Assembly (NCBI RefSeq): GCF_902459465.1
Contig: NC_047081.1
Location: forward strand, 1,116,001-1,180,000
Length of the DNA stretch: 64,000 nucleotides
From: Asterias rubens
Lineage: Eukaryota; Echinodermata; Asteroidea; Forcipulatida; Asteriidae
Direction: 5' to 3'
Shown here: in pieces, positions 11,851 through 25,800 of the stretch
Layout: every line of letters starts with the position of its first letter
Numbering within the stretch: the stretch's first letter is position 1
Made by a program: the position numbers and the translations under genes
The notes under the pieces: model-generated
What the model saw: only the letters and a program-made list of their open reading frames with translations
What the model was told of the DNA's origin: nothing
Database searches by the model: none

Positions 11851-13417
11851 CGTCATTTTTCATTCACCAAACATTATTTATCAATTTTGTTTGGACTAAA
11901 CAAACACATTATGCATAATATACTCTAAATTTGCAAATTGCTTTCTAAAACGCAGTTCTTTGTGAAATTCCTTTTTTTCCTTCTTAATCTTCTGTCTTTT
12001 TGATGTTTTTATTACGGGATGTTTTGATTTTGGGAAGTTTATCAATATTCAAATTTCTGTAGTTGTAGTTTTAGTCATAGTTTTCCTGGATGGGCCACCA
12101 ATGGTTGGGATGGCCTTGTTCTTGTGGTTAAATTATTTCAGATTGAGGGTTGCAAAGACAAATTGACTCTAGATTCGTTGGTTCAAATCCTGCGCTATAG
12201 TTTACTTTATGACAAGTCGTTAGCACTGCATGTTACAAACACACATTCTGCCGTTCATGCTGCAGTCACAGCGCGATTATACATGCATGCAACGGTCGTA
12301 GGATAGTAGCGCGTGTCAGCTCTAACCACACACACATTGGGCTCAAGGATGAGTTTACCGTCCCCGTAACTACACTGCGCTTAACAATTACTGACTTGAT
12401 TTAAAGATTAGCTTTATAGTCATTTTTTTCTTTGTTCAACCCAAAATCTTAAAAGAATGCCCAGTCAGTTTCCCTTATGGTTTTATTATTATGTAAATTA
12501 TTTTGTAAATTTATTTTATTTTGGAAAATAAATGAGATAACAGACAAAACAAAAAAATTAATTTTGATATCATAAAGTCTTTGTCTGTATTATTGGTTTG
12601 CGGTAAACACCGTGATCTACTTGCCAGGTAGAGTTTATATTTTAGAGGACTGTCCTGCAATATTCTACTACCGTGGAGTAGATTGTTCGGATTTTTCGGG
12701 AGACTTCTCATGTCTGAAGAAATGTACTACCTTGCCTTGTCTTTCTGAATAATAATAAAATTGTAACTTAAGTACGTGTACATCTTCTCCTAATAAAACA
12801 AATTGTGTTGTTGTTCACTCGATCTGTGAAATGAATGTAGATATGTTTAGACGTTTTTATGAGCAGTTCTGTTTTATCATCATTGAGTTTTAATTCATTA
12901 TTGGTCATCCATAACTTTATATCAGAAACACATTGCTCAACACGTTTGCGTTCAGATTGCTCATCAGAGCAGGATCTCAAATGAAAACTAGGAACTTTTA
13001 TATAAAAAGTGCACACATGTCTTATGCTTTATTATAATTAGTTGGGCTGAGCCAATTAACCATTGAACCAACTTATTTAAGGGGCCAATTTCATAAAGCT
13101 GTTTAGCAATTTCTCTGCTAAGCACGGTCTCAACAATGAAATCTTAATGTAATTTTGATTGGTAACCTATTTCTGTTAAGCAATACTTTTCTGTGCTTAT
13201 CAAGTTTTGTGCTTACATAGTACATGCTCTTTAGTAGACTCCCACCCCCCCCCCCCCCGCCTGCCTCCCAGTCTTTATCTTTATACAAGACAGGTACTTG
13301 CTATTCATATCTAGTGATTCCATTGGATACAATGACATCATTGGATAAAATGCAGTGAACTAAATGCAGTGACATCACGGACCAATCAAAACACATAATG
13401 GATATATGGGTGTCTAT
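11851..13417. other. Intergenic region between HAO B and the Hedgehog-like gene
   Basis: No exon is supported here. The region holds the HAO B 3' flank, a tRNA-like fragment around 12120-12210 (B-box-like GGTTCAAATCC), the LINE fragment at 12768-13016, a MITE at 13081-13215 (GCCAATTTCATAAAGCTG) and a poly-C run near 13246. Confidence 0.5.
12768..13016 (-). mobile_element. Non-LTR retrotransposon reverse transcriptase fragment
   Basis: The minus-strand reading frame contains CVSDIKLWMTNNELKLNDDK followed by TELL. That is a typical stretch of CR1/L2/Jockey-like reverse transcriptases just after the catalytic core, where the consensus has W(M)xxNxLKLNxxKTE. Only about 80 codons remain and the catalytic FADD motif is not included, so this is a dead LINE remnant. 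Confidence 0.7.
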
Positions 13418-13456
13418 CATAGAGCTATATAAAGGTCTTATTATATAGCTCTATGG
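13418..13456. repeat. Perfect 14-bp inverted repeat with TATATAAAG
   Basis: ATAGAGCTATATAA and its exact complement are separated by about nine bases. The left arm contains TATATAAAG, which resembles a TATA box, about 430 bases before the Hedgehog-like start codon. It could be promoter sequence or a small fold-back insertion. Confidence 0.4.
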
Positions 13457-13851
13457 TGTCTATACGCCTCTCTTAACATTTATGCATGAGGTACGTACAA
13501 TGCTATCTCAAAATGAGGCGATGGGCGCAGCCACTGCAAGTGATGGGGGAAGTGGGCCCATAGCCTCGTTTTGGATAAGACTTTTGACGTCGTGCATAAG
13601 TATTTTAAAGCACGTAGTACCCGAAGAGAGGCGTATTAGGGGAAGTCCCTCGATTTCTCTTCCGCACCGTTGACAATTGCATGTTTGAAATTATAGCACA
13701 CATGCAATAGCCGTTGATAAAGGATTTAGATTTTACTAGAGTGTCTGCAAACAAACATTCGAGCTCGCTCCTAACTGCGAGAGCAGAAGTTTCGTTTTCA
13801 GCAGTCAAAGTCCAGCTAGCGCAGCTTCATCAGGAAAAGTGCGATTTCACG

Positions 13852-16800
13852 ATGTTTGTAGGGGTGACGTTGCTAGCATTTGTCTCCCTTATTGTGTGTT
13901 CTTCCGCTGGTAAGTCTGATTTACTGTTTAAACGTGAAATTTTTGCAGTTAATCATTGAGAAAGAGAGGTCCCACACAGATGTAAGGCCATCGTGGACCA
14001 ATGTATTTTTAATGGTAAAACTAAAAGTTAAATTTACTTCAAAACTTACTATCGCATGACAGACGCCATTTGTAATAAATCATCACACACTTCCTTCCTC
14101 CATGTCCTGTATGTAGTGATCCAGGAACTATAGTTGCCATGCATCGTTTTATTGAATTGTCTTGTCGCTGGTTAAATTTAGCTACGACGTTTAAAAAAGA
14201 GTGCATGTTCCGTTTTTTACTTGAAACTGCAAGAAAACACTGCCATGGCAAATTTCTTTCCTCTAATTTTCTTAGAGCAAAGGATCAGTGGGGCACCAGT
14301 TGCAACAATGTGAGCTATGGAATTTTAGCTGGTAACTTGTTGTTAAAGACACTGGACACCTTCCGTAATTGTCATAGACCAGTCTTCTCACTTGGTTGGT
14401 GTATCTAAACATTATATAATGACTGTAAAATAGCGAACATGTGAAAATTTGAACTCAATTGGTGGTCGAAGTTGCGAGATAATTATTGACGAAAAAAGCC
14501 CCTTGTCACCCGAAGTTGTGTGCTTTCGGATGCCTGAATTCGATAGCCTCAAAATCAAATTCTGATGTTTCAAAATCAAATTCAAATATTTTAGCAATGT
14601 ACGCAGCTTGACCTTTAAAACTTCTTAAAACTCATTTGTATCAGATGTAATTTGACTTGTTGTAGTTTTAAGTAGTTCCATTTATTTTGCTCTTTTCAGC
14701 GCTTTGATCTCAATGAAATAATGTGCTTTATCTGTTGTATGGATACATGTTTGTTTAAAGATTCTGGACACTATTGGTAATTGACAAAGACCTATCTTCT
14801 CACTTGGTGTATCTCAACATATGCATAAAATAACAAACCTGTGAAAATTTGAGCTCAATCAGTCGTCGAGGTTGCGAGATAATAATGGGAAAAAAACCCA
14901 CTCCTTGTCACACGAAGTTGTGTGCATTAAGATGGTTGATTTCGAGACCTCAAATTCTAAATCTGAGATCTTGAAATCAAGTTCGTGAAAAATTACTTCT
15001 TTCTCGCAATGTATGTCACTTCAGAGGGAGCCGTTTCTCACAATGTTTTATACCACCAGCAACCTCTCTCCATTACTCGTCATCAAGTACGGCTTTATGC
15101 TAATGAATATTTTTATAAATTACCAATAGTGTCCACTGCCTTTAACCTGCATTTTGGAGCAGTGCGCATTGCACGAACATCAGTACGCTGAGCCAGAGCC
15201 AAGGCCCCACATATAGAAAAGTACAACAGACCACAGAGTCCACTTGCCCAGATGACCATGGCTAATCTATTAATGCGCCATTAAAGTCCAACAAAGCATG
15301 CACATGTATTGTGTGACAGCATCCAACCAAACCACTATTGTGGATTGCATCAAAGGTTGCCATTAGTTACATGTCAACAAATAAAATGCACAAACAGTTC
15401 CTTTTCATTATTATTTTGTTTTGGGTGGTTACAATGGGAGAGAGGTTACAGAGGTGCTAATCAAAGGTACTGCTCCAAAGAGTGTTGTGAACCTACTAGC
15501 CAAAAGAGCTTGTCAACCACCCATAGATTCACAATGAAGCTTGTTGGTGCAATGTAAAATTACCAGCAAAAACTTCATCAACAAGATTCTGATGTAATTC
15601 ATGATTGATTCGGTTACTGATTAAAACCAACATGAGAAACTTTTTCATTTACAGAAATTCCATCACTCTTTCGAATGTCAATAGTCAGTTTAATTAAATT
15701 GAATTTGCAAACAAATTTTTAATGGCCTGATGTTTCGACCATAGCAGAGTCTTTCTCGAAGACTAAAATGACAACTCAACAAACATACAGGTGACTTTGT
15801 GTAATATAAGCAGTGAAGTGGAAAAACATAAATGGAGAGAGAAAATTTTAATTTGCCCACACATTTGTGAAGATTGGGTCATTGTTTGTTTTTTTGTCAA
15901 CTCTGATGCTGATTTATAGGCAAAATTATGAAGAGAGATTTGATAAAAGTCAGTTGTGGAAGTTTCTTGTCTATTTTTAGGGAACCAGGAACACAAATAG
16001 TCACAATAAACAGGGGGATAAAGGGAGGGTATAGGCATACCTTTGGTAACTACAGAAACTTTATGACCATAAAAACTTACTTGGTAAAGCATTGAGTCTG
16101 TTGATAATGTTTAAAATATATAAAATTAAATTCTTCAAAGGAATGTTGCTTTAGAGGGAGGGATTCAAAAACATTTGGATCTGAGAAATGTTTTTGCAGG
16201 AAATGTTTCTCAGATTGTTTATTCCAATCACGATTATTATTCCTACGTAGACATAACCGTTTTCAGCAATATTTAAAAATGAAAGTTGTTTAAAGGTTAG
16301 TTATGGGAGACTTTGGGACACTAGGTGGCAGCAGACTTACCAGGTAAATTTCCATTGTTTATGTTGTTCTGAGCGTGTGCACATGACCGAGAACATTGGA
16401 TTTTACCTGGCAAGTCTGCTGCCACCAAGCGTCCCAAAAGTCTCCCATTGCATCTAGGATTAAAACCATGGAACGATTCCAAAACCCAAAGGTATACTTC
16501 GCATTTAAAGGTCATTAATAGTGCTCCATTTCTATTTACAGAGTTGATAGCTTTTCCCAGTGGAGAGGAATTGAATTCCTTGTCTATCGATGAAGCTCAA
16601 TTTGACCCAAGTGTACTAGATCTGAACGACCATGAAGACACAGGTAGGACTCGAACCAGGCACCACTGGCCCGCATTGTGTAGCTTGGCACTTGGCCAAC
16701 AACTGAATGAGTCTAACTGTCTAGTTTATAACCCCACAACAAAACAAGTCCTGCAGGACTATCATTGGCATTCCCTTAGCTTTTGTACTCCTGTGTGCAG

Positions 16801-19800
16801 AGAAGAAACTATGTATATATATTATTTTTGTAACGCCTTTGCCTAAGGACACACATTTGATGTTTTATCTTCTATTTCGAGTGGTGTCCTCGGTCAATGA
16901 TGTTACGGCTGAGTTGCCCCCTCATCTCCCTGTCCCTCATGAATTACATGTAACAAGATATTTCTCCAGCTGTCACAATAAACCCAATGTCCCTTGTTTG
17001 TGGATCAGTAGTTGAAGGCTTTCGTATGATGCTTCTTTCATTGCAGGGAGCTACTTGTTCGACTCGATGCACATCATCAACAAGAGACTCTCCATAAACT
17101 TCTTTGTACGAGACTTTATCTCGACGGAGACCAACTACTTCCGAGCAAACCCTTTTCTCTTGCAGTGCCTTCAGAAAATTCAGAACGAAGTATCTCAGAA
17201 TGATGAAAAGGTACTGCAACTTGGCAAGCTTTTGTGCTTTTAAAACAAGCTTCATGAAATTTGGCCCAGGGCCTAATTTCTTAGAGCTGCTAAGCACAAA
17301 AATTTGCTTAGCACGAAATTTCTTCCTTGATCAAAACAGGGTTACCAACCAAATTGTTTACGTAATTGTCAGGATAAGCAAACAACAGCTGAATACCAGT
17401 GACAAATTTGGTTGGTAATCCTGTTTTTATTGAGGAAGCAATTTCATGCTAAGCAAATTTTTGCACTGAGCAGCTCTATGAAATTGGACCCTGGTCTCTG
17501 TGGGTCACTGAGTAAACAACATGGCGTAGGGGAGTTGACAACACGCTCCTGACCATGAACTTGCATCAGTACACTCTGGGAAGACGATAATACAAAACGA
17601 GTACCGGGGGTACCCTCCGAGCACTCTTCTATGTTTGTTTTTTTAGTAACTTAACACGGGATTCTTTTTCCGCAGATTGTTATTCAAAGTGGGTACCAAC
17701 CACTGCAGGTTACCGGCGGTAGTGCTGACACCTCTTTGACATACAGAAGCACTGGCTCAGCTGCACTGGTTGGATTGGAACCAGGGATGACAGTTACCAT
17801 GGCAGATGTTGTCGGCATCGCTGTGCGGCTCTGTGTTCCGATATTCCAGGTACATTCTGAACATTTATGTACATATTTTATGACATTTATAAAACATGCC
17901 CCTTGTGGAAGTCGATTCAGGTAAACTGCCAAGATTTTACTCTCGTAAATATACTCACTTTTTTTTTATATTTTTTTTCCCATGCATCTCATCGTCTAAA
18001 TGCTGTTTTCCAGAGAGCCAATCGTGATATCGGGATTGTTGTGTTCGAGGAAACTTTTGAGATTCGAGTTCAGGGGAGCAGCGAGGATGGTCCGATATTC
18101 TCGGCTGGTGACGATTCAACGTTAAGTGCGAACGAAATCCAGCAGATAGCATGGGATAGTATTGACGCTGTTTATGGTAATAGAAATTGTATTGAATTAA
18201 AAATGCAATCGTGTGATTCCCTGATAATGACATCCATTACTCTTTCTGTTGAAGAAGAGGAACCAGACTATTTTGTTCCCTCTCATTCTCACCTTTGGGA
18301 TGGTGGCTTAAATGGAATTTGAAGCTATTCAATTGGATGCACCCATCAAAGAAATACAAAAAAAGGGACACCACCAACATAAGGGCTAAGTAGCTCAGTT
18401 GTGAGCGCCAGCACAGTAATCCATAGGTTGTTGGTTCAAGACCTCCTCTGGTAATTGTTTTGTGAATTCTTTTCACTGGTCACAGTTTGCGATTCAAACC
18501 CACAACCAAACAAGTTCTGCATGACCATCCTGACATTCCCTTGTAGCTTTCTCACTCCTGTGTGAATAGAAGCAATTATGTTTCTTTTGATATTCTATTA
18601 CTAGTTGAGTCTTATGTAAATTTTTCATTTTTGTCAGGTTCATCTAAGATGCCATTATGTCCAGCTGATGAATCTATGTCCAGCGGTCAGATTTTTCCAC
18701 CTGATGCGGTGAATCCCGAGGCCACAGTTGGAAAAATTGACCACCCCATAACCCGAGGCAACGTCACAGATTTCGCTCGGTCAGTATGACATCTTAAGCC
18801 CTTTCCATCTCTTATCCCTGTGGAATACAGCCCTGGGGATGCCTCAGGACTTTTTTACCCCAAGGTTACCCCAGCGTCCTTTCACACTGTGTTCCTATTC
18901 CAGGGGCTTCTGGTTGCACTTTTCATGAATACCCAAGGTTTCATCGCTTACCCCTACACCAAAGCAGAGGTGCCTATTCCCTGTTTGAGGTATGCCCATT
19001 TTTCGGGGTGGATAAGGGGAAAAGCGATCCAAGTGCAATAAATATTTTCTGATTATTAAGGTAATTTTTGTGATAGTTATGAATAAATCTACTTAATTTG
19101 TTTTATTTATTATTTAAATCATGCAGTTTGACCCAGTACCCCGGAAGACTGATCGCTTTTAAGAACGAGGAGCGAACCTCAGCTTGGTGCGGTGAGCTGG
19201 ATAGGCTTTGTGTAGACTGCACGGAGCACATGAAGGGTTTTAATCTGAACAGCAGGTCAGTGAACCGCAATTGTTTCTCTGCACACAGGAGGGTATAGGC
19301 AGAAGGTGTTATGTAAGGCCATGCTTTATGTTGCATTGACCTCATAAAGGGGGCTTTCAAGTTTTTGACAACAGTTCACACCTTCCTGCTTTTGGAAACG
19401 TAGGTCAAGTTACAATAGCCATAATTGTTTCTCTGCAATAGGGAGTGTGCAGGCACATAATTTTATATAAGGCCACGCTTATGTTGCATTGACCTTTGTT
19501 AAGAGGGCTTAAACATTTGAGCACAGTTTACAACTTCCTGCTTTTTCAAAGATTGTTCAAGTTGCAATAACCATAATTGTTTCTCTGCACCCAGGACTAC
19601 AATTTTTGTGTTGCAAGGGTGGGGATGATTGTGTGTAATAAAAAGTTAAACACAAGATTCGTTACATTGTACGGCTGGTTCATCCTCTCTACTCAGGTGT
19701 GCTGATCGGACCATGGCTGTACGCTTAATGATGACTTTAAAAACCTTGGCGAAACTCGTCAGTGAGGAATGGCCCGGAGGTAATTGAGGCATTTGTTTGT

Positions 19801-22800
19801 TTGTTTGTTTTGTTGTTTGTTTGTTTGTTTGTTTGTTTGTTAAGTTGTTTGTGTTTGAGCAAAGATATTGACAAAAATAATAGGGTGACTCCAAACGTAG
19901 AGCTACAATCCCAGCCATGTCAAGTTGGGTCCTTGTCAATGTTGGCTCTCCTTGAGCCGTCTTCTGCCTTCCAATCAACATTGAGCGAGGGACGGGGGAA
20001 AGAATGTTTGTCAGGGGGATGTGGTCAGGGAATATTTGTTGTTATGTTGCGAGTGGGTGGCCCGAGCATTTTGGCTGGGATTTTATCAGTTGGTAGAGCA
20101 CCGGCACGTTAGTCCAGAGGTAGTAGGTTCAAACCCAAATTTGTCCTTTCTTGTTGTACAGTGAAGTTGTTGGTGATAGAAGCCTGGGATGAACCACATG
20201 AGGGCAGCACATACCCAGAAGGCGACCAACCAGACGACTCGCTTCACTACGAAGGACGTGCAGCCAAGCTAGCATTGTCCGATGAGGACACGACCAAGCT
20301 TGATCGTTTAGCCGGACTGGCTACATGTGCTGCTTCTGACTATGTGGAGCACAAAGGTATTGAAGGCAAATGCTTTCTTTTTCACCAATTTATTTCAATT
20401 CATTGAATGTATTCTGGTTGTGAGCCAATGACTCTCAGAAAAGCAAACTTGATCATTGTACTAGTCAAGAATCCTATGGAGAGAAGGCAAGGAGGGAAGT
20501 TTCAGTTTTAGATGTGTGAGGAAACCTGAGATTCATTTTAGGAAAAAACCAACGAATTCGTTGACTTATTCTGGGTGTGGAGCCAAGGACTCCCAGAACA
20601 GCGGACAAGTTAATCACTTTCAGTTTAAAGTTTTAGGAAAACCCCTGAGAATTATTATTCCAGGGAAAACCCACGCAGTCAGGCAGAGAGTGAAAACTCA
20701 ATCCACATAGTACCCCGAATCAAACCAGGTGCTTAGAACTGGAAGGCAAGAAAGGCCTTAAGGTTGCACCCACAAAGTGTTTACAGTAAAAATGCAAATA
20801 AGGAAGTTGCATGAGGCCTAAGTAAAATTAAAGGCAGTGGACACTATTGGTAATTACTCAAAATAATTATTAGCATAAAACCTCTCTTGGTGACGAGTAA
20901 TGGGGAGAGGTTGATGGTATAAAACATTGTGCGAAACAGCTCCCTCTGAAGTGCCATAGATTTCGAGAAAAAAAGTAATATTCCACGAATTTGATTTTGA
21001 GACCTCAGATTTAGAACTTGAGGTTTGAAATCAACCATCCACACGCACACAACTTCGTGTGACAAGGGTGTTTTTCCCTTCATTATTATCTCGCAAATTC
21101 GATGACCGATTGAGCTCAAATTTTCACAGGTTTGTTATTTTATGCATATGTTGAGATACACCAACTATGAAGGCTAATCTTTGACAATTACCAATAGTGT
21201 CCACTGCCTTTAAAGGAGCACTTGCGTTTACTTCATAAACAAAGAACACAAAATTTAAAAATGGTTTTCTTTCTTTCAAAACAAAAAGGTGATCACATCT
21301 TTGTGGCAGTCAAGAAACAAGCCGGTAGCTCGGCCACACTGGTAACATTCCCTCATAGAGAACTGCTGGTTGTTGTGCCACCGGAAACAGATGCTGCGGA
21401 GTACCAGCTACCAGAAGGCTTTGAAGGAACTGAGCGTGCCCGGCCGCTTTTTGATAAAGATCACATGGTACGGATTGGAAATGAGCAAAATGTATCTAGA
21501 AACAAAAATTAAATTTCAGAAGCTCCACATCCTGTTGGTTTTAACCCTAAATAAATGTAGAAGTATATTTTTATTACAGATGGATGCCAAGCTTTCTGAT
21601 GCAGCTATAGTGAGCCAGTTTGTATCTGAGAATGGTCGGTACTTTCGTCTCAATCCAAACCTTGTGATGTGCTTCCAGGATATCATCAACAATGAGAACA
21701 AGTGGAATCCAGGTTCGTTTATAGTTTTTTAATTTTTTATTAAGATTTACTTAAGGCAGAAGGCAGACCTCGATATAACCCACGGCACCCACAGTAACTT
21801 CCGTGGTGCCCTGGGCCCAATTTCATGATTGCTTGCTTGTCAATTTCTTGTGATTGCAAGTCTGATCACCGGACAGTGGTTGGGGGAACTTTCTCTTTGT
21901 CACAGTTGACCAAGAATCTCAAGTTCATTTTGATTTGTTTTGGTTTTCCTTCATCAGATGTTAAGGTTAATGTTCTGAACGCCTTCATGACCAACAAAGA
22001 GCACGACAACATCAACTTCCTAGACCCACGGTTTAGCTCCCCCATCTTGGGCCAGTCCATGGAGTTGACCTATGACCCAATGAATTCGGACGAATCGACA
22101 CACCATCCGGAGCGCTTGATGAGACAAGCACTTCTTCACTGCGGCCCTCGGTTCATCAAGTCGGGATTCAATATTGGAGTTGGTAAGTAGAAGCGGCTGC
22201 AGAGGGCAGTACATTAGACGCTCTGTTTTTTCGTATGATTAGGCAGGTTTTTATCTGATTTTAGGATTTGTTGATGGAATGTAATTCCCCTTTAGATGTT
22301 ACATTTTTAAAGAATTGTCCTGTTACATTCTTCAGGGTTTGTGTGAGGACTGAATGATCATGGGGTTGTGGGAAATAGGGGGTTGGCCAAAAAAGCAAAC
22401 ATTTCAGAATATTTCCATGGACATTCCTCAGTTTCAGTTCAAGGATTCTATGTTCTCAGGTTCAGGTCTAGGGAGATTTGGCGTTGGCAAAAAAAGAGTT
22501 TTGAAGACGATCAGAGCATACTAATCGAACTGTTGAGTAGTTAACCAGTAATTATTTTCAGAACCTACACTACTCCGAAGATATTTAAATATGGTACTAC
22601 CACAAACCTCGCCTAAAAATGAGTTACATTTTAAGAATTTTTTCTGTGGTTTTCTTGAAGGTTTATATGAAGACTCTGTGTTCATTGACATGCGGAAGAC
22701 GTTCCACGCATGGGTAGAGAGGTCTAGCCTACTGGGACCCGGTGAGACTAAGGAAGATTTCAAGAAAGAGCAGGCGCGTTGGTTACTACGAGCTGTAGGT

Positions 22801-25800
22801 AAGATGAAGTCAAATGAACCCTCAATCATGTTGAGCCAGACCCGATAAAGTATTAAGGCTGGACACTTTGGGGGTAGTCCTCTCTATACTGAATTTTTTT
22901 GACATAAATAACCCTAGGTGCCAGCGCTGTTTGACCACTCAAATATAAAACACGCATTCGCACACCACAGAAAGCTTGGATTCAAACCTTTATTTTGTCC
23001 AGGGTAATTCTTTTTGTTATAATTTTTCTTTAAATACATGTTGTGTTGTTTTAACAAGCTTGATGAACGTACCGACCAAAGTACAAAGTCACTGCCATGC
23101 TGTTGCTCGCAGTAATAATAACAATGGTGGGCGCAATCTTTGAAGAAATGTATTGTTCCCACTGAACTGAACTCTTGATATCTTTACTCTCTTTAATAAC
23201 AAAAACTCAATCAGGCCCAGTTCTTGTAATTTCTCAGTGGATTCTACAGTTTCATTCTTAGTCCTACAAATATTTGATTCTCTTATTTCACAGAGGGTCG
23301 CAATGTAGATCCGCTTAATCCGACTGATGCTTGTTTGCGATCGGTAAAACCAAAGAAACAGAGCCCTGACTTTAGCCATGTAGCGACGACAACTACGTCC
23401 CCCGCAAACAGCAATGAGTGTGTCCCTCAAGACAACACTGCATTCTGTCGAGAGACGGCCAAGCACAGACAAGAACAGGTATGAAGTCGGTTGGATATAA
23501 TATTTACTTTAGCGAGAGTGAATAACCACACAGTTTGCTGCAGTTTACATAATCTTGCTTAGCAAAACAAACTTACCAGCCAGAATACCATACAGTTACC
23601 AATGCTGAGACTGGTAACCCTCTAATTTGTTGCTTAGCAAAGAAATTTGCCTGGCAGTATTTTCTGCTTAACAGCTTTTTGAAATTGTGCCTGATGTTTC
23701 TGTTCAGCAGAGTGTGGATTTGAGTCCCAGTTGTGACACTTGTGTCCTAAAGCAAGACACTTAACCATTATTAATGCATCCTTCAGATTGGAGGTAATGC
23801 ACTTGTCGTTAAGAGAAGGGGTCGCCCCAGTGTTCCTGGTTCGATGATAGTGGATGATACCTATGACTACATCCTTATATAGTGTGATGGGGGGTAACCA
23901 TTTTTTCAGCTTCAGAAGTAGATGGCATTGTTCCCCTGGTGAAAGTTGATTTGGGTCGACAGCCTGTGATGTTAGGCTATATCTCATTAAAAATTGTTTA
24001 ACGACCTTTACCTTTTTAGGTGGATCGTATTTGGGTTGAGGTAAAACGCAAGCATCTTTACCATGATAAAGATGAAGTTTTGCAAGCTCTTCAAGGATGC
24101 ATCGGGGCCTGTGCAACTTGCAAGAAAGGTAATGACGGTGGTTGCTGAATGAGGTTTATTTTGTTTTCAATACCAGAAAGATATTCAATGTAAATCTATA
24201 AATAACATGCAAATACCAATGAAGAATGCGTTTATTCTTTTTTGGATTCTTCCCTCATCTAAAACTGGAACTTCCTTCCTTGTCTTTTTTATATATCTAA
24301 TTCTTGGGGAGTACAGTGATTAAGTTGAGCTTTTCTGAGAATCTTTGGCTTCAAAACCAGAATTAATTAATAAAAAGAAATAAAAAGATGTGCCAAGATA
24401 CACAGTTTTTGCATGGAGTACATTCATGCGAGATATACACATTTGCAAAAATCAAAGTGCAACATTTTTACACCAATGCGACGATTTACCGACTGCTAAC
24501 TTTCCATTTGTTGTTTTTCGAATTTGAAAGGTTCTTTCTACGAAGATAAAGTTAAACACTGCAACAACTTCCTTCACTGGGTTCCCTTCGGTTTCCTGGA
24601 GCAACAAGACCAGACCAACTTCTACGTCAGGACCAATAACAAGATGAAGATCCCAGCCTGCCGCAATCACTGCATCGACAAGACGCCCTTGTTCTCACTC
24701 ATGGGTAAGTCAAGTGGTATCAAGTTTGTAGTTTAAGGAAAGGCATTGAATTCATACTGTTAAACGTCCATTAAAAGCAAGCCCAAGTTTGCCTATTAGA
24801 AACTCGGGCTTGTCCAGTTTGGGAAACAGCGGTTTTCAATAAGATATTTTGTTTATCTTAACAAAAGGTATTGATGCATGAACAGGTGGTTTAGTGGACC
24901 TGTGAGTTTTCTGACAAAAAATATCCTCAGAATTTTGCAGGTGCTTACTCATAAAATGAAGTAATGGGGAAAGGTGTTAATCGTTATTAAGAAACCAACT
25001 TTAAATCATAATAACTAATTAGATATATCTCGAGAAATCGAATAAAAAAAAATAGGACTTACTCCCTGTTCTTCAGCATTATTGTTTTTTTACACCAAAT
25101 GTTGGCCTATGGAAGACAATCACTGGCCTTAGGAAAGAACGCAATATTATTGTCATTCTTGTTTCCACTAATTATTTTGTCTTTCTACATTTACACCAAA
25201 GGTAATTTCAGTTACACCTCTACACATCTTTCCTCTGATATTGTATATAAAACCTCTATTACTTCCTTTTTCTTCTCATAGTCCCAACCATAGAAGCCCT
25301 CTACCGTCCAGACCCAAAGCGAAGCGTCAAAGAGCGTCTGTACTCCGAAGTCAATAACCCCTCACCAGTCAACGAGCTCATGCAGAAGTTGTACGCTATC
25401 CACGCTTCAGGTGTCGTTACAGTCTGGGTGCACGACGTTGCGGAGTTGGACATTCTGAAAGAACCACTCAAGGTATGGACAGTCGTCAAAAACATTAATA
25501 ATCTCTCATAAGTTTGTGGTGGTCCGAGAAATGAACTCCCTCCTGGCATCCCTCGCCATTGCGGCCGTCATACTAACTCAAACTACGAGCAACAACCCTC
25601 AAAAATTAATGGGTTGTTTCTTTAGCTAACCACATAGAAAATTAAATGTACCATCTGTCGAAAGAGCGCGATCTCAAGATTATGACGGTCTCAAATAGTT
25701 GATGATCCCCAAAGGAAAAAATTATCTAAACTACTTCCAAACATTCATAGGTTGGCAATCACCCACACAGGGAAAATGACATAGTTCTATTATTTCCTGT

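Noticed and set aside
12120-12210. tRNA gene-like sequence
   Set aside because: It has a B-box-like GGTTCAAATCC, but the A box and acceptor stem do not form. It fits a decayed SINE.
13714-13851. Upstream ATG extending the Hedgehog-like protein by 46 residues
   Set aside because: The in-frame extension is hydrophilic and would bury the signal peptide; the ATG at 13852 starts a clean signal sequence.
22521-22829. Minus-strand ORF over exon 13 of the Hedgehog-like gene
   Set aside because: It is the shadow of a plus-strand exon with matching splice sites and phase.
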